A stretch of 64,000 bases of DNA from Roseobacter sp. MH60115. GTDB taxonomy: Bacteria; Pseudomonadota; Alphaproteobacteria; Rhodobacterales; Rhodobacteraceae. The notes under the pieces were generated by a model. That model saw only the letters and a list, made by a program, of their open reading frames with translations. It made no database searches and was not told where the DNA came from. The stretch covers positions 44,725-108,724 of the forward strand of contig NZ_JADOBQ010000008.1 in NCBI RefSeq assembly GCF_015644665.1, given 5' to 3'. Positions 36,056 through 46,313 of the stretch are shown piece after piece (positions within the stretch are counted from its first letter, which is position 1; every line of letters starts with the position of its first letter). The translations under genes were made by a program, and so were the position numbers.

Positions 36056-37078
36056 TCAGACAACCCACTCAAAGACATACGCGGCCCCCAGCGACCCGAG
36101 GATTGCCAGCACCAGATAAAGAAAGAACGGTTTCGGCTTCAGAACCGGCGCGATCGCCATGGCGCCCCAGATGCTGACCACCCCGCCCGAGATCAGGAAT
36201 GCCATCGCCGCCCCTTGCGACATGCCGTTGTCGATCAGACCACGGGTCAGGGGCAGGGCCGCGTAGCCGTCGATATAGGCGGGCGCGCCGACAAACACCG
36301 CCGCCGGGATTGCCCACCACTGATCCTCGCCGACATAGGCGGCAAGCGACCCCGGGGTGAGCGCTGCGTTGAGGGCGTATTCTGCCGCGAAGGCGGGGAT
36401 CAGGCAGATCAGGATCAGACGCGATGTCGCGCGGAACTGGGCCCCGAACGCCGCCCGGCGGTCCGCTGTCTTCCAGACCTGCGGCGCGAACGGGCGGTCG
36501 TCGCCACAGCGGGACCGGGCCAGGCTTTGCGCAATCCCCCGGCTGCGCAATGCGGATTGTGCCCAAGCGCGCCCGGAAAAAAGCGCCGTGACACCGCCGC
36601 CGAAGACCCCGATGCCAAAGGCCGCCACGGTCTTGCCGATTGCGAAACTCATCCCGAGTGTTGCCGCTGTGGTCGCCAGCATGGCCGGGTCGGTGATCGG
36701 AGAGGACAGCCAGAACGCCATGATCGGGGCCAGCGGCACGCCCGCCGCCAGCAACCCCACCATCATTGGCAGCACGGTGACACCGCAGACCGGCGTGATG
36801 GCCCCGATCAGCGATGCGGCCATCACCGCCCGGAGCATTCTGGCCTCAAAGACGCCCGCGATCCGCGTGTCTGCGCCGCTCGCGATGATCCATGCCGCCA
36901 GAAAGATGCCCGGAATGACGATGGGGGCGACGGACAAGAGCCCCCAGAACACAAAGGCTGCGGCCCCCAGCGCGTGGCCCGGCCACAGAAGACTTGCGCC
37001 CCCTGCCAGCGCAGCCCCAAAGAGCAGGATGCCCTGCCGGCGCGTGAATTTCCGGGTTGGTATCGATTGGTCGATCAT
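36056..37078 (-). CDS. YraQ/UPF0718-type permease, 340 aa
   Basis: A membrane protein of about eight helices in two halves. Each half has the permease motif: 'ITPVCGVTVLPMMVGLLAAG' and 'FVGAPAYIDGYAALPLTRGL'. Cys in the first motif is typical of this family, whose arsenical-related relatives export trivalent organoarsenicals. No ars gene is nearby, so the substrate is open. A divergent LysR gene starts 86 bases away and probably controls it. Confidence 0.82.
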   Translation of the reverse strand: MIDQSIPTRKFTRRQGILLFGAALAGGASLLWPGHALGAAAFVFWGLLSVAPIVIPGIFLAAWIIASGADTRIAGVFEARMLRAVMAASLIGAITPVCGVTVLPMMVGLLAAGVPLAPIMAFWLSSPITDPAMLATTAATLGMSFAIGKTVAAFGIGVFGGGVTALFSGRAWAQSALRSRGIAQSLARSRCGDDRPFAPQVWKTADRRAAFGAQFRATSRLILICLIPAFAAEYALNAALTPGSLAAYVGEDQWWAIPAAVFVGAPAYIDGYAALPLTRGLIDNGMSQGAAMAFLISGGVVSIWGAMAIAPVLKPKPFFLYLVLAILGSLGAAYVFEWVV

Positions 37079-37164
37079 CGGCGTCTCCTTTGAGGCCGTA
37101 GACTAAATCCACCGAATAGCATATATGAAACGCATAGTTTTGATATCACCTATCGGAAAATCGA

Positions 37165-38025
37165 ATGGAAAATCTGGATAGCGATCTCCTTCGGACCTTT
37201 GTCGCCGTCGCCCGGGCCGGGAGCGTGACCGAGGGTGCCGCGCGCATTCACCGGTCGCAGTCGGCCACGAGCATCCAGGTCAAGCGGCTGGAGCAGATCC
37301 TCGGCCACCCGGTGTTCGAACGGCACGGCCGGGGTGTCGTGCCCACCGAGGTCGGCAAGACCCTGCTGCCGATTGCCATAGATGTCGCCGCGCGCCTTGA
37401 TGCCACCCTGCAACGGATTGCAAAAGGGCCGGTCGAAGGCAAGATCAGGCTGGGCGTGCCCGATGATCATGGGCGCGAGAGGCTCGCCCGCATTGTCGCG
37501 GATTTCAGTCGTGCCCAGCCCGGTGTCGAACTGGATGTCGTCTGCGCGATGAGCTCCGCCTTCCCCGAGGCCCTGCGGAAAGGTGCGCTCGATCTGGCGG
37601 TCTATGAGGTTGAAGCGCAGGCTGCGGGAGAGGAATTGCTGATGGAGGACCCGACGTGCTGGGTATCCTCCGCCACACGCGATCACGCCACCACCGATCC
37701 GCTGCCGGTTGCCCTCTTCGACAATGAGTGCTGGTGGCGCGACGCCGCCATCGCCTCGCTGGAGGCACAGGGGAAGCCCTACCGCGTTGTCTATTCCAGC
37801 CAGAGCGTTTCAGGCGTCATTGCCGCGGTCGAAGCCGGGATCGCGGTGGGTCTGCTCGGACGGTCGTCGCTCGCCCCGGGCCTGGTCGACATCAGCAACG
37901 GGATGGCCTTCGGACCGACACCGGTGTCGAAGCTTGTTCTGTCCAAGGCGACCTCCCCGGAGAACGCGGCCCTTGAGGCCATGTGCACCGCCATTCGCGC
38001 CGCGTTTCCCGCGCAGGGGTCGTGA
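37165..38025 (+). CDS. LysR-family regulator
   Basis: A 286-residue protein with a LysR HTH ('TEGAARIHRSQSATSIQVKR') and a periplasmic-binding-like effector domain starting at 'GKIRLGVPDDHGRERLARIV'. It is divergent from the permease gene with 86 bases between. That short gap contains AT-rich repeats around 37115-37150 that could hold a LysR box, but I could not fix one. Confidence 0.9.
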   Translation: MENLDSDLLRTFVAVARAGSVTEGAARIHRSQSATSIQVKRLEQILGHPVFERHGRGVVPTEVGKTLLPIAIDVAARLDATLQRIAKGPVEGKIRLGVPDDHGRERLARIVADFSRAQPGVELDVVCAMSSAFPEALRKGALDLAVYEVEAQAAGEELLMEDPTCWVSSATRDHATTDPLPVALFDNECWWRDAAIASLEAQGKPYRVVYSSQSVSGVIAAVEAGIAVGLLGRSSLAPGLVDISNGMAFGPTPVSKLVLSKATSPENAALEAMCTAIRAAFPAQGS

Positions 38026-38233
38026 CGCACCGTCCCGTGCTCTCTACCTGCGCGCCCGACGCTCCCACCGACCCTTTTCTCATTGCCTGCGCGCCGCCCA
38101 TGTCCTGATCGGGAGAAGCGTCGCGACTTGCAATTTCCATGCCTGAACCGCGAGCGTTCCTGTCCCAGTCTTGGCGGTCTTCGATCTTCTCAGGACGGCG
38201 ACGCAGTCCAGAAATGGACAGGTCCCGGACCTC

Positions 38234-39421
38234 TCAGGTCACCTTTTTGGCCGCCGTATACGTCGGATCATCCCACAGCCTGTTGTCCAGCACGTCGGAG
38301 AGGATCTCCACCGCCGCGGTCACATCGGACGCATCCAGATAGAGCGGCGTGAAGCCGAACCGCATCACATCGGGCGCGCGGAAATCGCCGATCACGCCGC
38401 GATCAATCAGCGCCTGCATGGCGGCATAGCCGTGCTCGAACGCGAAAGACACCTGCGAGCCGCGCCGCGCGCCCTCGCGCGGGCTGATCAGGCTCAATGC
38501 CGGGCAGCGGTCTTCCACCTCTGCGATGAACTGCTCCGAAAGCGCCAGAGAGGCGGCGCGGATGTCCGCCATCTCCACGTCTTCCCAAAGCCGCAGTGCC
38601 TCTTCCAAAGCGGTCATCTGCAGCACCGGCGGTGTGCCCACGCGCATCCGTTCAATCGAGGGCGCGGGCGTGTAGGTCACATCAAATGCGAAGGGCGCGC
38701 TATGCCCCAGCCAGCCCGACAGCGCTGGCTCCGCTTGCTCTGTCAAATCCGGCCGCACGTAGATGAACGCCGGCGCGCCGGGACCGCCGTTGAGATATTT
38801 ATAGGTGCAACCAACCGCGAATTCGCACCCTGCCTCGGTAACGTCAACCTCCAACGCGCCCGCGCTGTGCGCCAAATCCCAGATCATCACCGCGCCCGCG
38901 GCCTGCGCCTTTTTGGTGATGGCCGCCATGTCGTGTTTGCGCCCGGTGCGGTAATCCACCTCCGTCAGCATGACCACCGCGACATCGCTGGTCACGGCGT
39001 CCGCGACATCCTCAGGCGCCACTTTGCGCAGCTCGTACCCGGCGTCCTTCAGCCGGATGAGCCCTTCGGCCATGTAAAGATCGGTGGGAAAGTTGCCGGT
39101 GTCCGACAGGATCACCCGGCGGTCCGGACGCATCGCCAGCGCGGCAGACAGGGCCTGGAACACCTTGATCGAGAGCGTGTCACCCATGACGACGCTGCCT
39201 GCGGGCGCGCCGATAAAACGCCCCACCATGTCGCCCACGCGCGCCGGTTGGTCCATCCAACCACAGCCGTTCCAGCCGCGGATCAACGCCTGCCCCCACT
39301 CGTCAGTAACCGCCTGCTGCACCTTCTCCGCGACCCCTTTGGGCAGCGGCCCCAGCGAGTTTCCGTCGAGGTAAATCACGCCCTCGGGCATCTCGAACAG
39401 GTGCTTTTTCGGCAAACTCAT
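38234..39421 (-). CDS. kynU: kynureninase
   Basis: The start at 39421 overlaps the kynA stop (ATGA). The 395-residue PLP enzyme has 'YLDGNSLGPLPKG' near the N-terminus, 'WDLAHSAGALEVD' with the PLP-binding Asp, and the PLP lysine in 'GCTYKYLNGGPGAPAF'. It converts kynurenine to anthranilate and alanine. Anthranilate is the substrate of the ligase encoded in the opposing operon, so the two operons form one pathway. Confidence 0.95.
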   Translation of the reverse strand: MSLPKKHLFEMPEGVIYLDGNSLGPLPKGVAEKVQQAVTDEWGQALIRGWNGCGWMDQPARVGDMVGRFIGAPAGSVVMGDTLSIKVFQALSAALAMRPDRRVILSDTGNFPTDLYMAEGLIRLKDAGYELRKVAPEDVADAVTSDVAVVMLTEVDYRTGRKHDMAAITKKAQAAGAVMIWDLAHSAGALEVDVTEAGCEFAVGCTYKYLNGGPGAPAFIYVRPDLTEQAEPALSGWLGHSAPFAFDVTYTPAPSIERMRVGTPPVLQMTALEEALRLWEDVEMADIRAASLALSEQFIAEVEDRCPALSLISPREGARRGSQVSFAFEHGYAAMQALIDRGVIGDFRAPDVMRFGFTPLYLDASDVTAAVEILSDVLDNRLWDDPTYTAAKKVT

Positions 39422-40254
39422 CACAATCCTCCGCGCAGGTGCCACAGCTCGGGGAATAACTCCACTTCGAGCATGCGGCGCAAGTATTTCACGCCACTGG
39501 TACCGCCGGTGCCGCGTTTGAACCCGATGATCCGTTCCACCGTGGTCACGTGGTTGAACCGCCAGCGCCGGAAGTAATCTTCGAGATCAACCAGTTTTTC
39601 CGCCAGATCATAAAGCGTCCAATGCGCATGTGGATCCCTGTAGACCGTTGTCCAGGCATCCATGACCGCCGGGTCCGGCGCATGCGGCGTGTCCATGTGG
39701 AAAATCGCCGGGTCAAAGGTCGCGCCCACCTCCTTTTCCAACAGCCGCAGCGCCACATGGTAAAGCGAGGGCTGCGTCAGCTCATAGTCCAGCATCCGGT
39801 GCAGTTCCGTGCGATGCTCATGCACCTTCATCATCGCGCGGTTGCGGTTGCCGAGGATGAACTCGATCAGCCGGTATTGATGCGACTGGAACCCCGAGGA
39901 TTGACCCAGATCCTCGCGAAAGGCGGTGTAATCGCTCGGCGTCATGGTGCGCAGCACATCCCACGCGTTGTTGAGCTGCTCAAAGATGCGCGCGACCCGC
40001 GACAGCATCTTGAAAACCTCCTGTGTCCTGCCCTGCAGCATCAGCGCACGCGCGGAACTCAATTCATGCAAGACCAGCCGCATCCACAGCTCCGACGTCT
40101 GGTGCTGCACGATGAACAGCATCTCGTCATGGGCATTGGACAGCGGCCTGGCCGCCCCGAGAATGCCGTCCATCCCCAGATAATCGCCATAGCTCATGTC
40201 CTTGGAAAAGGACATCTTGGCACCATCGTCTTCCGGATCATAGGCATCGGTCAT
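39421..40254 (-). CDS. kynA: tryptophan 2,3-dioxygenase
   Basis: A 277-residue haem enzyme of normal length with '[20 protein letters not shown]', '[20 protein letters not shown]', '[17 protein letters not shown]' and '[15 protein letters not shown]'. It opens the tryptophan ring to N-formylkynurenine. An AGGAAAGG precedes the ATG by seven bases. No kynB or other formamidase gene lies with kynA-kynU in this window. A possible operator sits in the promoter region shared with the anthraniloyl-CoA operon. Confidence 0.95.
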   Translation of the reverse strand: MTDAYDPEDDGAKMSFSKDMSYGDYLGMDGILGAARPLSNAHDEMLFIVQHQTSELWMRLVLHELSSARALMLQGRTQEVFKMLSRVARIFEQLNNAWDVLRTMTPSDYTAFREDLGQSSGFQSHQYRLIEFILGNRNRAMMKVHEHRTELHRMLDYELTQPSLYHVALRLLEKEVGATFDPAIFHMDTPHAPDPAVMDAWTTVYRDPHAHWTLYDLAEKLVDLEDYFRRWRFNHVTTVERIIGFKRGTGGTSGVKYLRRMLEVELFPELWHLRGGL

Positions 40255-40330
40255 CTGCGGGCCTTTCCTCTGCGCGGGGTGATGAACATGGGCCTCCTGT
40301 TCGCCAAATTCCTATGGTCGCGCCGCTTTT

Positions 40331-40360
40331 ATTTCAAGCTTAAAATTTCAGACTTGAAAT
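40331..40360. promoter_or_regulatory. inverted repeat in the kynA / anthraniloyl-CoA divergent promoter (candidate MarR operator)
   Basis: ATTTCAAG at 40331-40338 and CTTGAAAT at 40353-40360 form an 8-base inverted repeat with a 14-base AT-rich spacer. It lies between two divergent operons. The size and symmetry suit a dimeric MarR-type repressor, and such a gene is in the rightward operon. Whether it binds here is inferred. Confidence 0.6.
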
Positions 40361-40415
40361 AGTCTGACCCCCCGCCTACCCTACCAGCAATCGGATTTCT
40401 GCAAAGGGGATGCTC

Positions 40416-42707
40416 ATGCGTGTCGCATGTCTCGGCGGTGGGCCTGCGGGTCTCTACTTCGCGATATCGCTGAAACTGCGCCAACCGGACGCGGATGTCA
40501 CTGTTTTTGAGCGCAACAAGCCCGATGATACCTTTGGCTGGGGCGTGGTGCTGTCGGACGAAACCCTCGACAACCTGATGCAGAACGACCCCACCAGCGC
40601 AAAGGCGATCCGCGATCACTTTGCCTATTGGGACGATATCGCGGTCTTCTACCGGGGCAGCAAACAGCTCTCCACCGGGCACGGGTTCTGCGGGATCGGG
40701 CGCAAGCGCCTGCTGCTTCTGCTGCAGGCGCGCGCCCGGGAGCTTGGCGTGACCCTTGTCTTCGAACACAGCATCGACAGCGTTGCGGAATTTGCCAAAG
40801 GCTACGATCTGGTGGTGGCCTCCGACGGGCTGAACTCCATCGCGCGCAGCGAGTTTGCCGATCACTTCAAGCCGAACATCGAGATGCGCGCCTGCAAGTT
40901 TGTCTGGCTAGGCACCCGTCAGAAATTCGACGATGCCTTCACCTTCATCTTCGAAGAGACCGACAAAGGGTGGCTCTGGGCACACGCCTACCAGTTCGAT
41001 GCAGATACGGCGACCTTCATTGTCGAGACAGATGAAGACACGTGGAACGCCTATGGTTTTGGCGAGATGAGCCAGCAGGAAAGCATCGCGGTCTGTGAAG
41101 AGGTCTTCAAAGACCACCTGGACGGCCATGCGCTGATGACCAACGCGAACCATATCCGCGGCTCGGCCTGGATCAACTTTCCCCGGGTGCTCTGCGAAAA
41201 CTGGAGCCATGAGAACGTCGTGCTGATGGGCGACGCCTCGGCCTCGGCGCATTTCTCCATCGGGTCGGGCTCGAAACTGGCGCTGGAAAGCGCCATTGCG
41301 CTGGCCGACTACGTCACCACCAAGAACACGCTGGCCGAGGCCTTTGCCCTTTATCAGGAGGAACGCAGGGTTCAGGTCCTTCGCCTGCAATCGGCGGCGC
41401 GCAATTCGCTGGAGTGGTTCGAAGAGGTGCAGCGTTACCTCGGCCTCGACCCGGTGCAGTTCAACTATTCCCTGCTCACCCGCAGCCAGCGGATCAGCCA
41501 CGAAAACCTGCGCCTGCGCGATCCGGAGTGGCTCGAAAGCGCCGAACGCTGGTTCCAGACCCAGGCCGGCGGGCCGGAGACTCCGGTGCGCGCGCCGATG
41601 TTCGCGCCTTTCAAGCTGCGCGACATGGCGCTGGAAAACCGCGTCGTCGTCTCGCCAATGGCGCAATACAAGGCCGCCGAGGGCTGTCCGACCGACTGGC
41701 ATTTCGTGCACTATGCCGAGCGCGCCAAGGGCGGGGCCGGGCTGATCTATACGGAAATGACCTGTACCTCGGCCAAGGGCCGGATCACCCCCGGCTGCCC
41801 CGGTCTCTACGCCCCCGACCATGAAACCGCATGGCGGCGTCTGACGGATTTCGTGCACGCGGAAACGAGGGCCAAGATCTGCTGCCAGATTGGCCATTCG
41901 GGCCGCAAGGGCTCCACCAATGTGGCGTGGCAAGGCATGGACAGGCCACTGGCGCGTGACAATTGGGGGTTGATCTCCGCCTCGGCGATCCCCTGGTCGG
42001 CGGAGAACGCCGTGCCCCGCGCCATGACACGCGATGACATGGACGCGGTAAAGGCGGAATTCGTCGCGGCGGCGGAAATGGCCGACCGCGCGGGCTTTGA
42101 CATGATCGAACTGCACGCGGCCCATGGGTATCTGATCTCGTCGTTTATCTCGCCCCTGTCGAACAGGCGCGACGACGACTATGGCGGCCCCCTCGACAAT
42201 CGCCTGCGCTATCCGCTGGAGGTTTTTGACGCCATGCGCGCCGTTTGGCCAGCGGCCAAGCCGATGTCGGTACGCATCTCCGCCAGTGACTGGGCGGGCG
42301 CGGACGGGGTCACGCCCGAAGAGGCCGTCGAGATCGCCAAGGCCTTTTCCGCCGCAGGCGCCGACATCATCGACGTTTCCGCCGGGCAGACCTCGACGCA
42401 GGCCAAGCCTGTCTACGGGCGCATGTTCCAGACGCCGTTTTCCGACCGTATCCGCAATGAGGCCAACATCGCCACCATGGCCGTTGGCAATATCTACGAG
42501 CCCGATCACGTCAATTCGATCCTGATGGCGGGCCGCGCCGACCTGGTCTGCCTCGCCCGCCCGCATCTTGCCGATCCCTATTGGACGCTGCACGCGGGCG
42601 CAGAAATCGGCGACCGGGCACAGCCCTGGCCCCTGCCCTATGAGGCGGGCCGCGACCAACTCTGGCGCCTCGCGGACCGCGAAGCGGAAATGGGAGGGGC
42701 GGTATGA
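40416..42707 (+). CDS. bifunctional anthraniloyl-CoA monooxygenase/reductase, 763 aa
   Basis: The ATG at 40416 is chosen because AAAGGGG ends 6 bases before it; the ATG at 40410 is too close to that site. Residues 1 to about 390 are a salicylate-hydroxylase-like FAD monooxygenase ('[19 protein letters not shown]', '[18 protein letters not shown]'). From about residue 396 an Old-Yellow-Enzyme FMN domain follows ('[20 protein letters not shown]', '[19 protein letters not shown]', '[20 protein letters not shown]'). This fusion is the hallmark of 2-aminobenzoyl-CoA monooxygenase/reductase, which hydroxylates and then reduces the ring of anthraniloyl-CoA. Partner genes for all other steps are downstream. 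Confidence 0.92.
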   Translation: MRVACLGGGPAGLYFAISLKLRQPDADVTVFERNKPDDTFGWGVVLSDETLDNLMQNDPTSAKAIRDHFAYWDDIAVFYRGSKQLSTGHGFCGIGRKRLLLLLQARARELGVTLVFEHSIDSVAEFAKGYDLVVASDGLNSIARSEFADHFKPNIEMRACKFVWLGTRQKFDDAFTFIFEETDKGWLWAHAYQFDADTATFIVETDEDTWNAYGFGEMSQQESIAVCEEVFKDHLDGHALMTNANHIRGSAWINFPRVLCENWSHENVVLMGDASASAHFSIGSGSKLALESAIALADYVTTKNTLAEAFALYQEERRVQVLRLQSAARNSLEWFEEVQRYLGLDPVQFNYSLLTRSQRISHENLRLRDPEWLESAERWFQTQAGGPETPVRAPMFAPFKLRDMALENRVVVSPMAQYKAAEGCPTDWHFVHYAERAKGGAGLIYTEMTCTSAKGRITPGCPGLYAPDHETAWRRLTDFVHAETRAKICCQIGHSGRKGSTNVAWQGMDRPLARDNWGLISASAIPWSAENAVPRAMTRDDMDAVKAEFVAAAEMADRAGFDMIELHAAHGYLISSFISPLSNRRDDDYGGPLDNRLRYPLEVFDAMRAVWPAAKPMSVRISASDWAGADGVTPEEAVEIAKAFSAAGADIIDVSAGQTSTQAKPVYGRMFQTPFSDRIRNEANIATMAVGNIYEPDHVNSILMAGRADLVCLARPHLADPYWTLHAGAEIGDRAQPWPLPYEAGRDQLWRLADREAEMGGAV

Positions 42708-43423
42708 GACGGGTTCTGGTCACGGGCGGCGGGTCGGGCATCGGACGGGGCATTGCCCGCGCCTTCGCCGATGCAGGCGATCACGTCACCATCGCGGGCC
42801 GCCGCGCGGAGGCCCTGCACGACACCGACGCAGGCCGCGGCATGACCTGCGTGCCAGCGGACATCACCGATGAGGCCGCCGTCGACGCGCTCTTTGCACA
42901 GCCCTTTGATGTGGTGATCGCCAATGTGGGCAGCGGACGCGCAGCACCACTGACCGAGGTGAGCCTTGAGGAATGGAATACCACTTTGGCGACCAACCTC
43001 ACCGGCACCTTCCTAACCTTCCGCGCTGCCCTGCGCGACATGGCCGACGGCGGGCGGCTCATTGCCATTGCCTCAACGCAAGCGCTGAAAGGCGGGGGCC
43101 GGATCGCCGCCTATGCGGCCTCGAAACACGGGGTGCTGGGCCTCGTACGGTCGGTGGCGCATGAGGTCGCGCGCAAGGGGATCACCTGCAATGCGATCTG
43201 TCCGGGGTTTGTCGACACGCCCATGGCCGAGGCCGCCGTGAACAGTGTGATGCAGGGCCGCGACCTTGATGAGGAGGCCGCCCGCAAAATGGTCGTCTCC
43301 AACAACCCCATCGGACGGCTGATCACCACCGACGAAGTCGCCTCTGCCGCGCTTTACCTTGCCTCTCCCGGGGCCGCGATGGTCAATGGCCACGCCCTGG
43401 CCCTGTCCGGGGGCGAGATATGA
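42704..43423 (+). CDS. short-chain dehydrogenase, 239 aa
   Basis: An SDR with '[19 protein letters not shown]', 'IANVGSG' in place of the common NNAG, and the catalytic '[12 protein letters not shown]'. It overlaps both neighbours by ATGA, so it is translationally coupled to the monooxygenase/reductase and the MarR gene. In this pathway it most likely acts as the 3-hydroxyacyl-CoA dehydrogenase of the beta-oxidation-like steps. That assignment is from context. Confidence 0.88.
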   Translation: MRRVLVTGGGSGIGRGIARAFADAGDHVTIAGRRAEALHDTDAGRGMTCVPADITDEAAVDALFAQPFDVVIANVGSGRAAPLTEVSLEEWNTTLATNLTGTFLTFRAALRDMADGGRLIAIASTQALKGGGRIAAYAASKHGVLGLVRSVAHEVARKGITCNAICPGFVDTPMAEAAVNSVMQGRDLDEEAARKMVVSNNPIGRLITTDEVASAALYLASPGAAMVNGHALALSGGEI

Positions 43424-43899
43424 AACCGCAAGATCAATCCTCCGCCGATCCCGCCTCCAAGGAGCATCTGCGCCTCTGGCTGCGGCTGCTGAAAATCAAC
43501 CGTCTGGTCGAGGCCGAATTGCGCGAACGCCTGCGCCTGAGCTTCGGCACCACCCTGCCCCGCTTCGACGTCATGTCGGCGCTCTACCGCAATCCCAAGG
43601 GCATGAAGATGAGCGAGCTGTCGCGGCTCCTGATGGTCTCCAACGGCAATGTGACCGGCATCGTCGACCGGCTGACCGAAGACGGGTTCATGCTGCGCGA
43701 GGCGGTGCCCGGCGACCGGCGTGCCGCGCGCGTGCGCCTGACCCGGAACGGCATTGCCGAGTTCGAACGACAGGCTGCGGCTCATGAAGAGTGGGTCAGC
43801 GACCTTCTGGGCGGGTTGGACCCGGACGACACCCGCCGCATGGCGGATGATCTGGGCACCGCCCTGACGCTTGACAGAAAGGACGCCGACGATGCGTAA
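43420..43899 (+). CDS. MarR-family regulator
   Basis: A 159-residue winged-helix protein: '[20 protein letters not shown]', '[20 protein letters not shown]' (recognition helix) and the wing '[14 protein letters not shown]'. Members of this group often bind CoA thioesters of aromatic acids. Encoded within the operon, it probably senses anthraniloyl-CoA and releases the inverted repeat at 40331-40360. The stop overlaps the next start by eight bases. Confidence 0.9.
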   Translation: MKPQDQSSADPASKEHLRLWLRLLKINRLVEAELRERLRLSFGTTLPRFDVMSALYRNPKGMKMSELSRLLMVSNGNVTGIVDRLTEDGFMLREAVPGDRRAARVRLTRNGIAEFERQAAAHEEWVSDLLGGLDPDDTRRMADDLGTALTLDRKDADDA

Positions 43900-44692
43900 C
43901 CCGCCACAGCATTTCCACTGCACCATCAGCGACCGCATCGCCACCATCGCCCTCGACCGGCCAGAGCGGAAAAACCCGCTGACCTTCGACAGCTATGCGG
44001 AGTTGCGCGACTGGTTCCGCGATCTGGTCTATGCGGAGGATGTGGATGCGGTGATCTTTGCCTCCTCGGGCGGCAATTTCAGTTCCGGCGGTGACGTGCA
44101 CGACATCATCGGTCCGCTGACCCGGATGACCATGAAGGAGTTGCTCACCTTCACCCGTATGACCGGCGATCTGGTCAAAGCGATGATCAATTGCGGCAAA
44201 CCGGTGATCGCCGCCATCGATGGCATCTGCGTCGGCGCGGGCGCGATCATCGCCATGGCATCCGATATGCGCATCGCCACGCCCGAGGCGAAAACCGCCT
44301 TTCTCTTTACGCGCGTGGGCCTTGCCGGCTGCGACATGGGCGCGTGTGCGATACTGCCCCGGATCATCGGGCAAGGCCGCGCAGCGGAATTGCTCTACAC
44401 GGGCCGGTCGATGAGCGCCGAGGAAGGCCACGCCTGGGGCTTCCACAACCGTCTCGTGCCCGCCGAAGACCTCACCACCGAAGCCCGCAGCCTTGCCGAA
44501 CGGATCGTTGCAGGCCCGAATTTCGCGCATATGATGACCAAGACGATGCTGGCGCAGGAATGGTCCATGTCGATCGAACAGGCCGTCGAGGCCGAAGCGC
44601 AGGCGCAGGCGATCTGCATGCAGACCGGCGATTTCGAACGCGCCTATACCGCTTTCGTGGCCAAGGAAAAACCGGTGTTCGAGGGGGATTGA
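43892..44692 (+). CDS. enoyl-CoA hydratase/isomerase family protein
   Basis: The ATG at 43892 follows AAGGA; a TTG at 43871 is less likely. The 266-residue crotonase-fold protein shows the oxyanion-hole segments '[15 protein letters not shown]' and '[20 protein letters not shown]'. It probably hydrates or hydrolytically opens the dearomatised ring intermediate of anthraniloyl-CoA catabolism. It overlaps the acyl-CoA dehydrogenase gene by one base (TGATG). Confidence 0.9.
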   Translation: MRNPPQHFHCTISDRIATIALDRPERKNPLTFDSYAELRDWFRDLVYAEDVDAVIFASSGGNFSSGGDVHDIIGPLTRMTMKELLTFTRMTGDLVKAMINCGKPVIAAIDGICVGAGAIIAMASDMRIATPEAKTAFLFTRVGLAGCDMGACAILPRIIGQGRAAELLYTGRSMSAEEGHAWGFHNRLVPAEDLTTEARSLAERIVAGPNFAHMMTKTMLAQEWSMSIEQAVEAEAQAQAICMQTGDFERAYTAFVAKEKPVFEGD

Positions 44693-45834
44693 TGGCAGAC
44701 AAGAGCTTTCTCGACTGGCCCTTCTTCGACGGCAAGCACCGCGCCCTCGCCGCGTGGATCGACGACTGGGCAGCGCGGGCCACACGGCAAATCGACCACG
44801 CCGACACCGATGCCGCCTGCCGCGCGCTGGTCGCGGCGATGGGACAGGAAACATTCCTCGAACACGCCGCCCCGCAAGGCCCCGCCTTCGATGTGCGCGC
44901 GCTCTGCCTGATCCGGGAAACCCTGGCGCGCCACGACGGGCTCGCGGATTTCGCCTTTGCCATGCAGGGTCTCGGAACGGGCGCGCTCACGCTCTTTGGC
45001 ACCCATGCGCAAAAGGAGGCCTGGCTGCCCAAGGTGCGCCGCGGCGAGGCCATCGCCGCCTTTGCGCTGACCGAACCACAGTCGGGCTCGGACGTGGCCA
45101 ATGCCACCATGACGGCCACACGCGACGGCGACAGCTACATCCTGAACGGTGAAAAGACATGGATTTCCAACGGCGGGATCGCCGATGTCTACACGGTCTT
45201 TGCCCGCACCGGTGACGGCCCCGGCGCGCGCGGGCTTTCGGCTTTCGTCGTACCCGCAGACCTGCCCGGGTTCGAGGTGACCGAGCGACTGGAGGTGATC
45301 GCCCCGCACCCTCTCGCGACCCTGCGCTTCTCCGATGTCCGCCTCCCCGCCTCTGCCCGCATCGGCGACAGCGGCGCGGGGTTCAAGATTGCCATGTCGG
45401 TGCTCGATGTCTTCCGCTCCACCGTGGCGGCGGCGGCCCTGGGCTTTGCCCGCCGCGCGCTGGACGAAAGCCTGACCCGCATCCAGACCCGCAAGGTGCA
45501 AGGCGCGCCGCTGGCCGATCTGCAGATCGTGCAGGGCCATATCGCGGATATGGCGCTCGACATCGACGCCAGCGCCCTGCTGATCTACCGCGCGGCCTGG
45601 GCCAAGGACAGTGGCGCACCGCGCGTCACCCGCGAGGCGGCAATGGCCAAGCTCTTCAGCACCGATCAGGCTCAGAAAGTCATCGACACCGCGGTACAGC
45701 TGCACGGCGGCGACGGCGTGCGCAAGGGTCAGAAGGTCGAAGAGCTTTACCGCGATATCCGCGCCCTGCGCATCTACGAGGGCGCCTCGGACGTGCAGCG
45801 CGTGATCATCGCGCGTCAAACCATGGGCACGTAA
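44692..45834 (+). CDS. acyl-CoA dehydrogenase
   Basis: The start is the ATG at 44692 within TGATG, which is correct for the 380-residue family length; the open frame upstream is only overlap with the hydratase gene. Family motifs: '[20 protein letters not shown]', '[12 protein letters not shown]', '[20 protein letters not shown]' and '[17 protein letters not shown]' with the catalytic Glu. It should oxidise a cyclic or ring-opened acyl-CoA of the anthranilate pathway using FAD. Confidence 0.93.
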   Translation: MADKSFLDWPFFDGKHRALAAWIDDWAARATRQIDHADTDAACRALVAAMGQETFLEHAAPQGPAFDVRALCLIRETLARHDGLADFAFAMQGLGTGALTLFGTHAQKEAWLPKVRRGEAIAAFALTEPQSGSDVANATMTATRDGDSYILNGEKTWISNGGIADVYTVFARTGDGPGARGLSAFVVPADLPGFEVTERLEVIAPHPLATLRFSDVRLPASARIGDSGAGFKIAMSVLDVFRSTVAAAALGFARRALDESLTRIQTRKVQGAPLADLQIVQGHIADMALDIDASALLIYRAAWAKDSGAPRVTREAAMAKLFSTDQAQKVIDTAVQLHGGDGVRKGQKVEELYRDIRALRIYEGASDVQRVIIARQTMGT

Positions 45835-45860
45835 CCCATTCACTCGAAAGGAAATATACC

Positions 45861-46310
45861 ATGACCGATCTTGAAAAAGGCATCACCAAAAACGGCGCGG
45901 GCCTTGACGGCACCGAATGGAACATCCTCGGTCAGGCCTATTTCCCCAAGGCGATCTGCGACACCACCTTTGCCTTCGAGACCAATTCGAACCCGGGCGA
46001 TTTCGTGCCCGTACACATCCACCCGACGCAGGACGAATTCATCCTCGTGCAGGAAGGCGAGCTTGATCTGAAGCTCGACGGGGTCTGGTCCAAGGCCTAT
46101 CCCGGTGATGTGGTCCGCATGCCCAAGGGCATTCCGCACGGCTATTTCAACAAGTCCGACAAACCCTGCCGCGCGCTCTTCTGGGTCTCGCCTATGGGCA
46201 AGCTCAAGGACCTCTTCGACCAGCTGCACAACCTCTCCGACCCCGAGGAAGCCGCGCGCATCTCTGCCGAACATGACGTCGATTTCCTGCCGCCCGAAGC
46301 CAACGCGTGA
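45861..46310 (+). CDS. cupin-domain protein, 149 aa
   Basis: A single cupin barrel with the metal ligands of both motifs: 'PVHIHPTQDEFILVQEGELD' (His, His, Glu) and 'PKGIPHGYFNKS' (His). It follows the acyl-CoA dehydrogenase by 26 bases with GAAAGGAAA as ribosome-binding site. Cupins occur in several aromatic-CoA clusters, where they may act as small isomerases or dioxygenases. The reaction here is not known. Confidence 0.85.
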   Translation: MTDLEKGITKNGAGLDGTEWNILGQAYFPKAICDTTFAFETNSNPGDFVPVHIHPTQDEFILVQEGELDLKLDGVWSKAYPGDVVRMPKGIPHGYFNKSDKPCRALFWVSPMGKLKDLFDQLHNLSDPEEAARISAEHDVDFLPPEANA

Positions 46311-46313
46311 ACC

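Noticed and set aside
40908..42659. Long minus-strand frame opposite the monooxygenase/reductase
   Set aside because: The + strand has two clear cofactor domains; the minus frame is a GC-rich antisense shadow.
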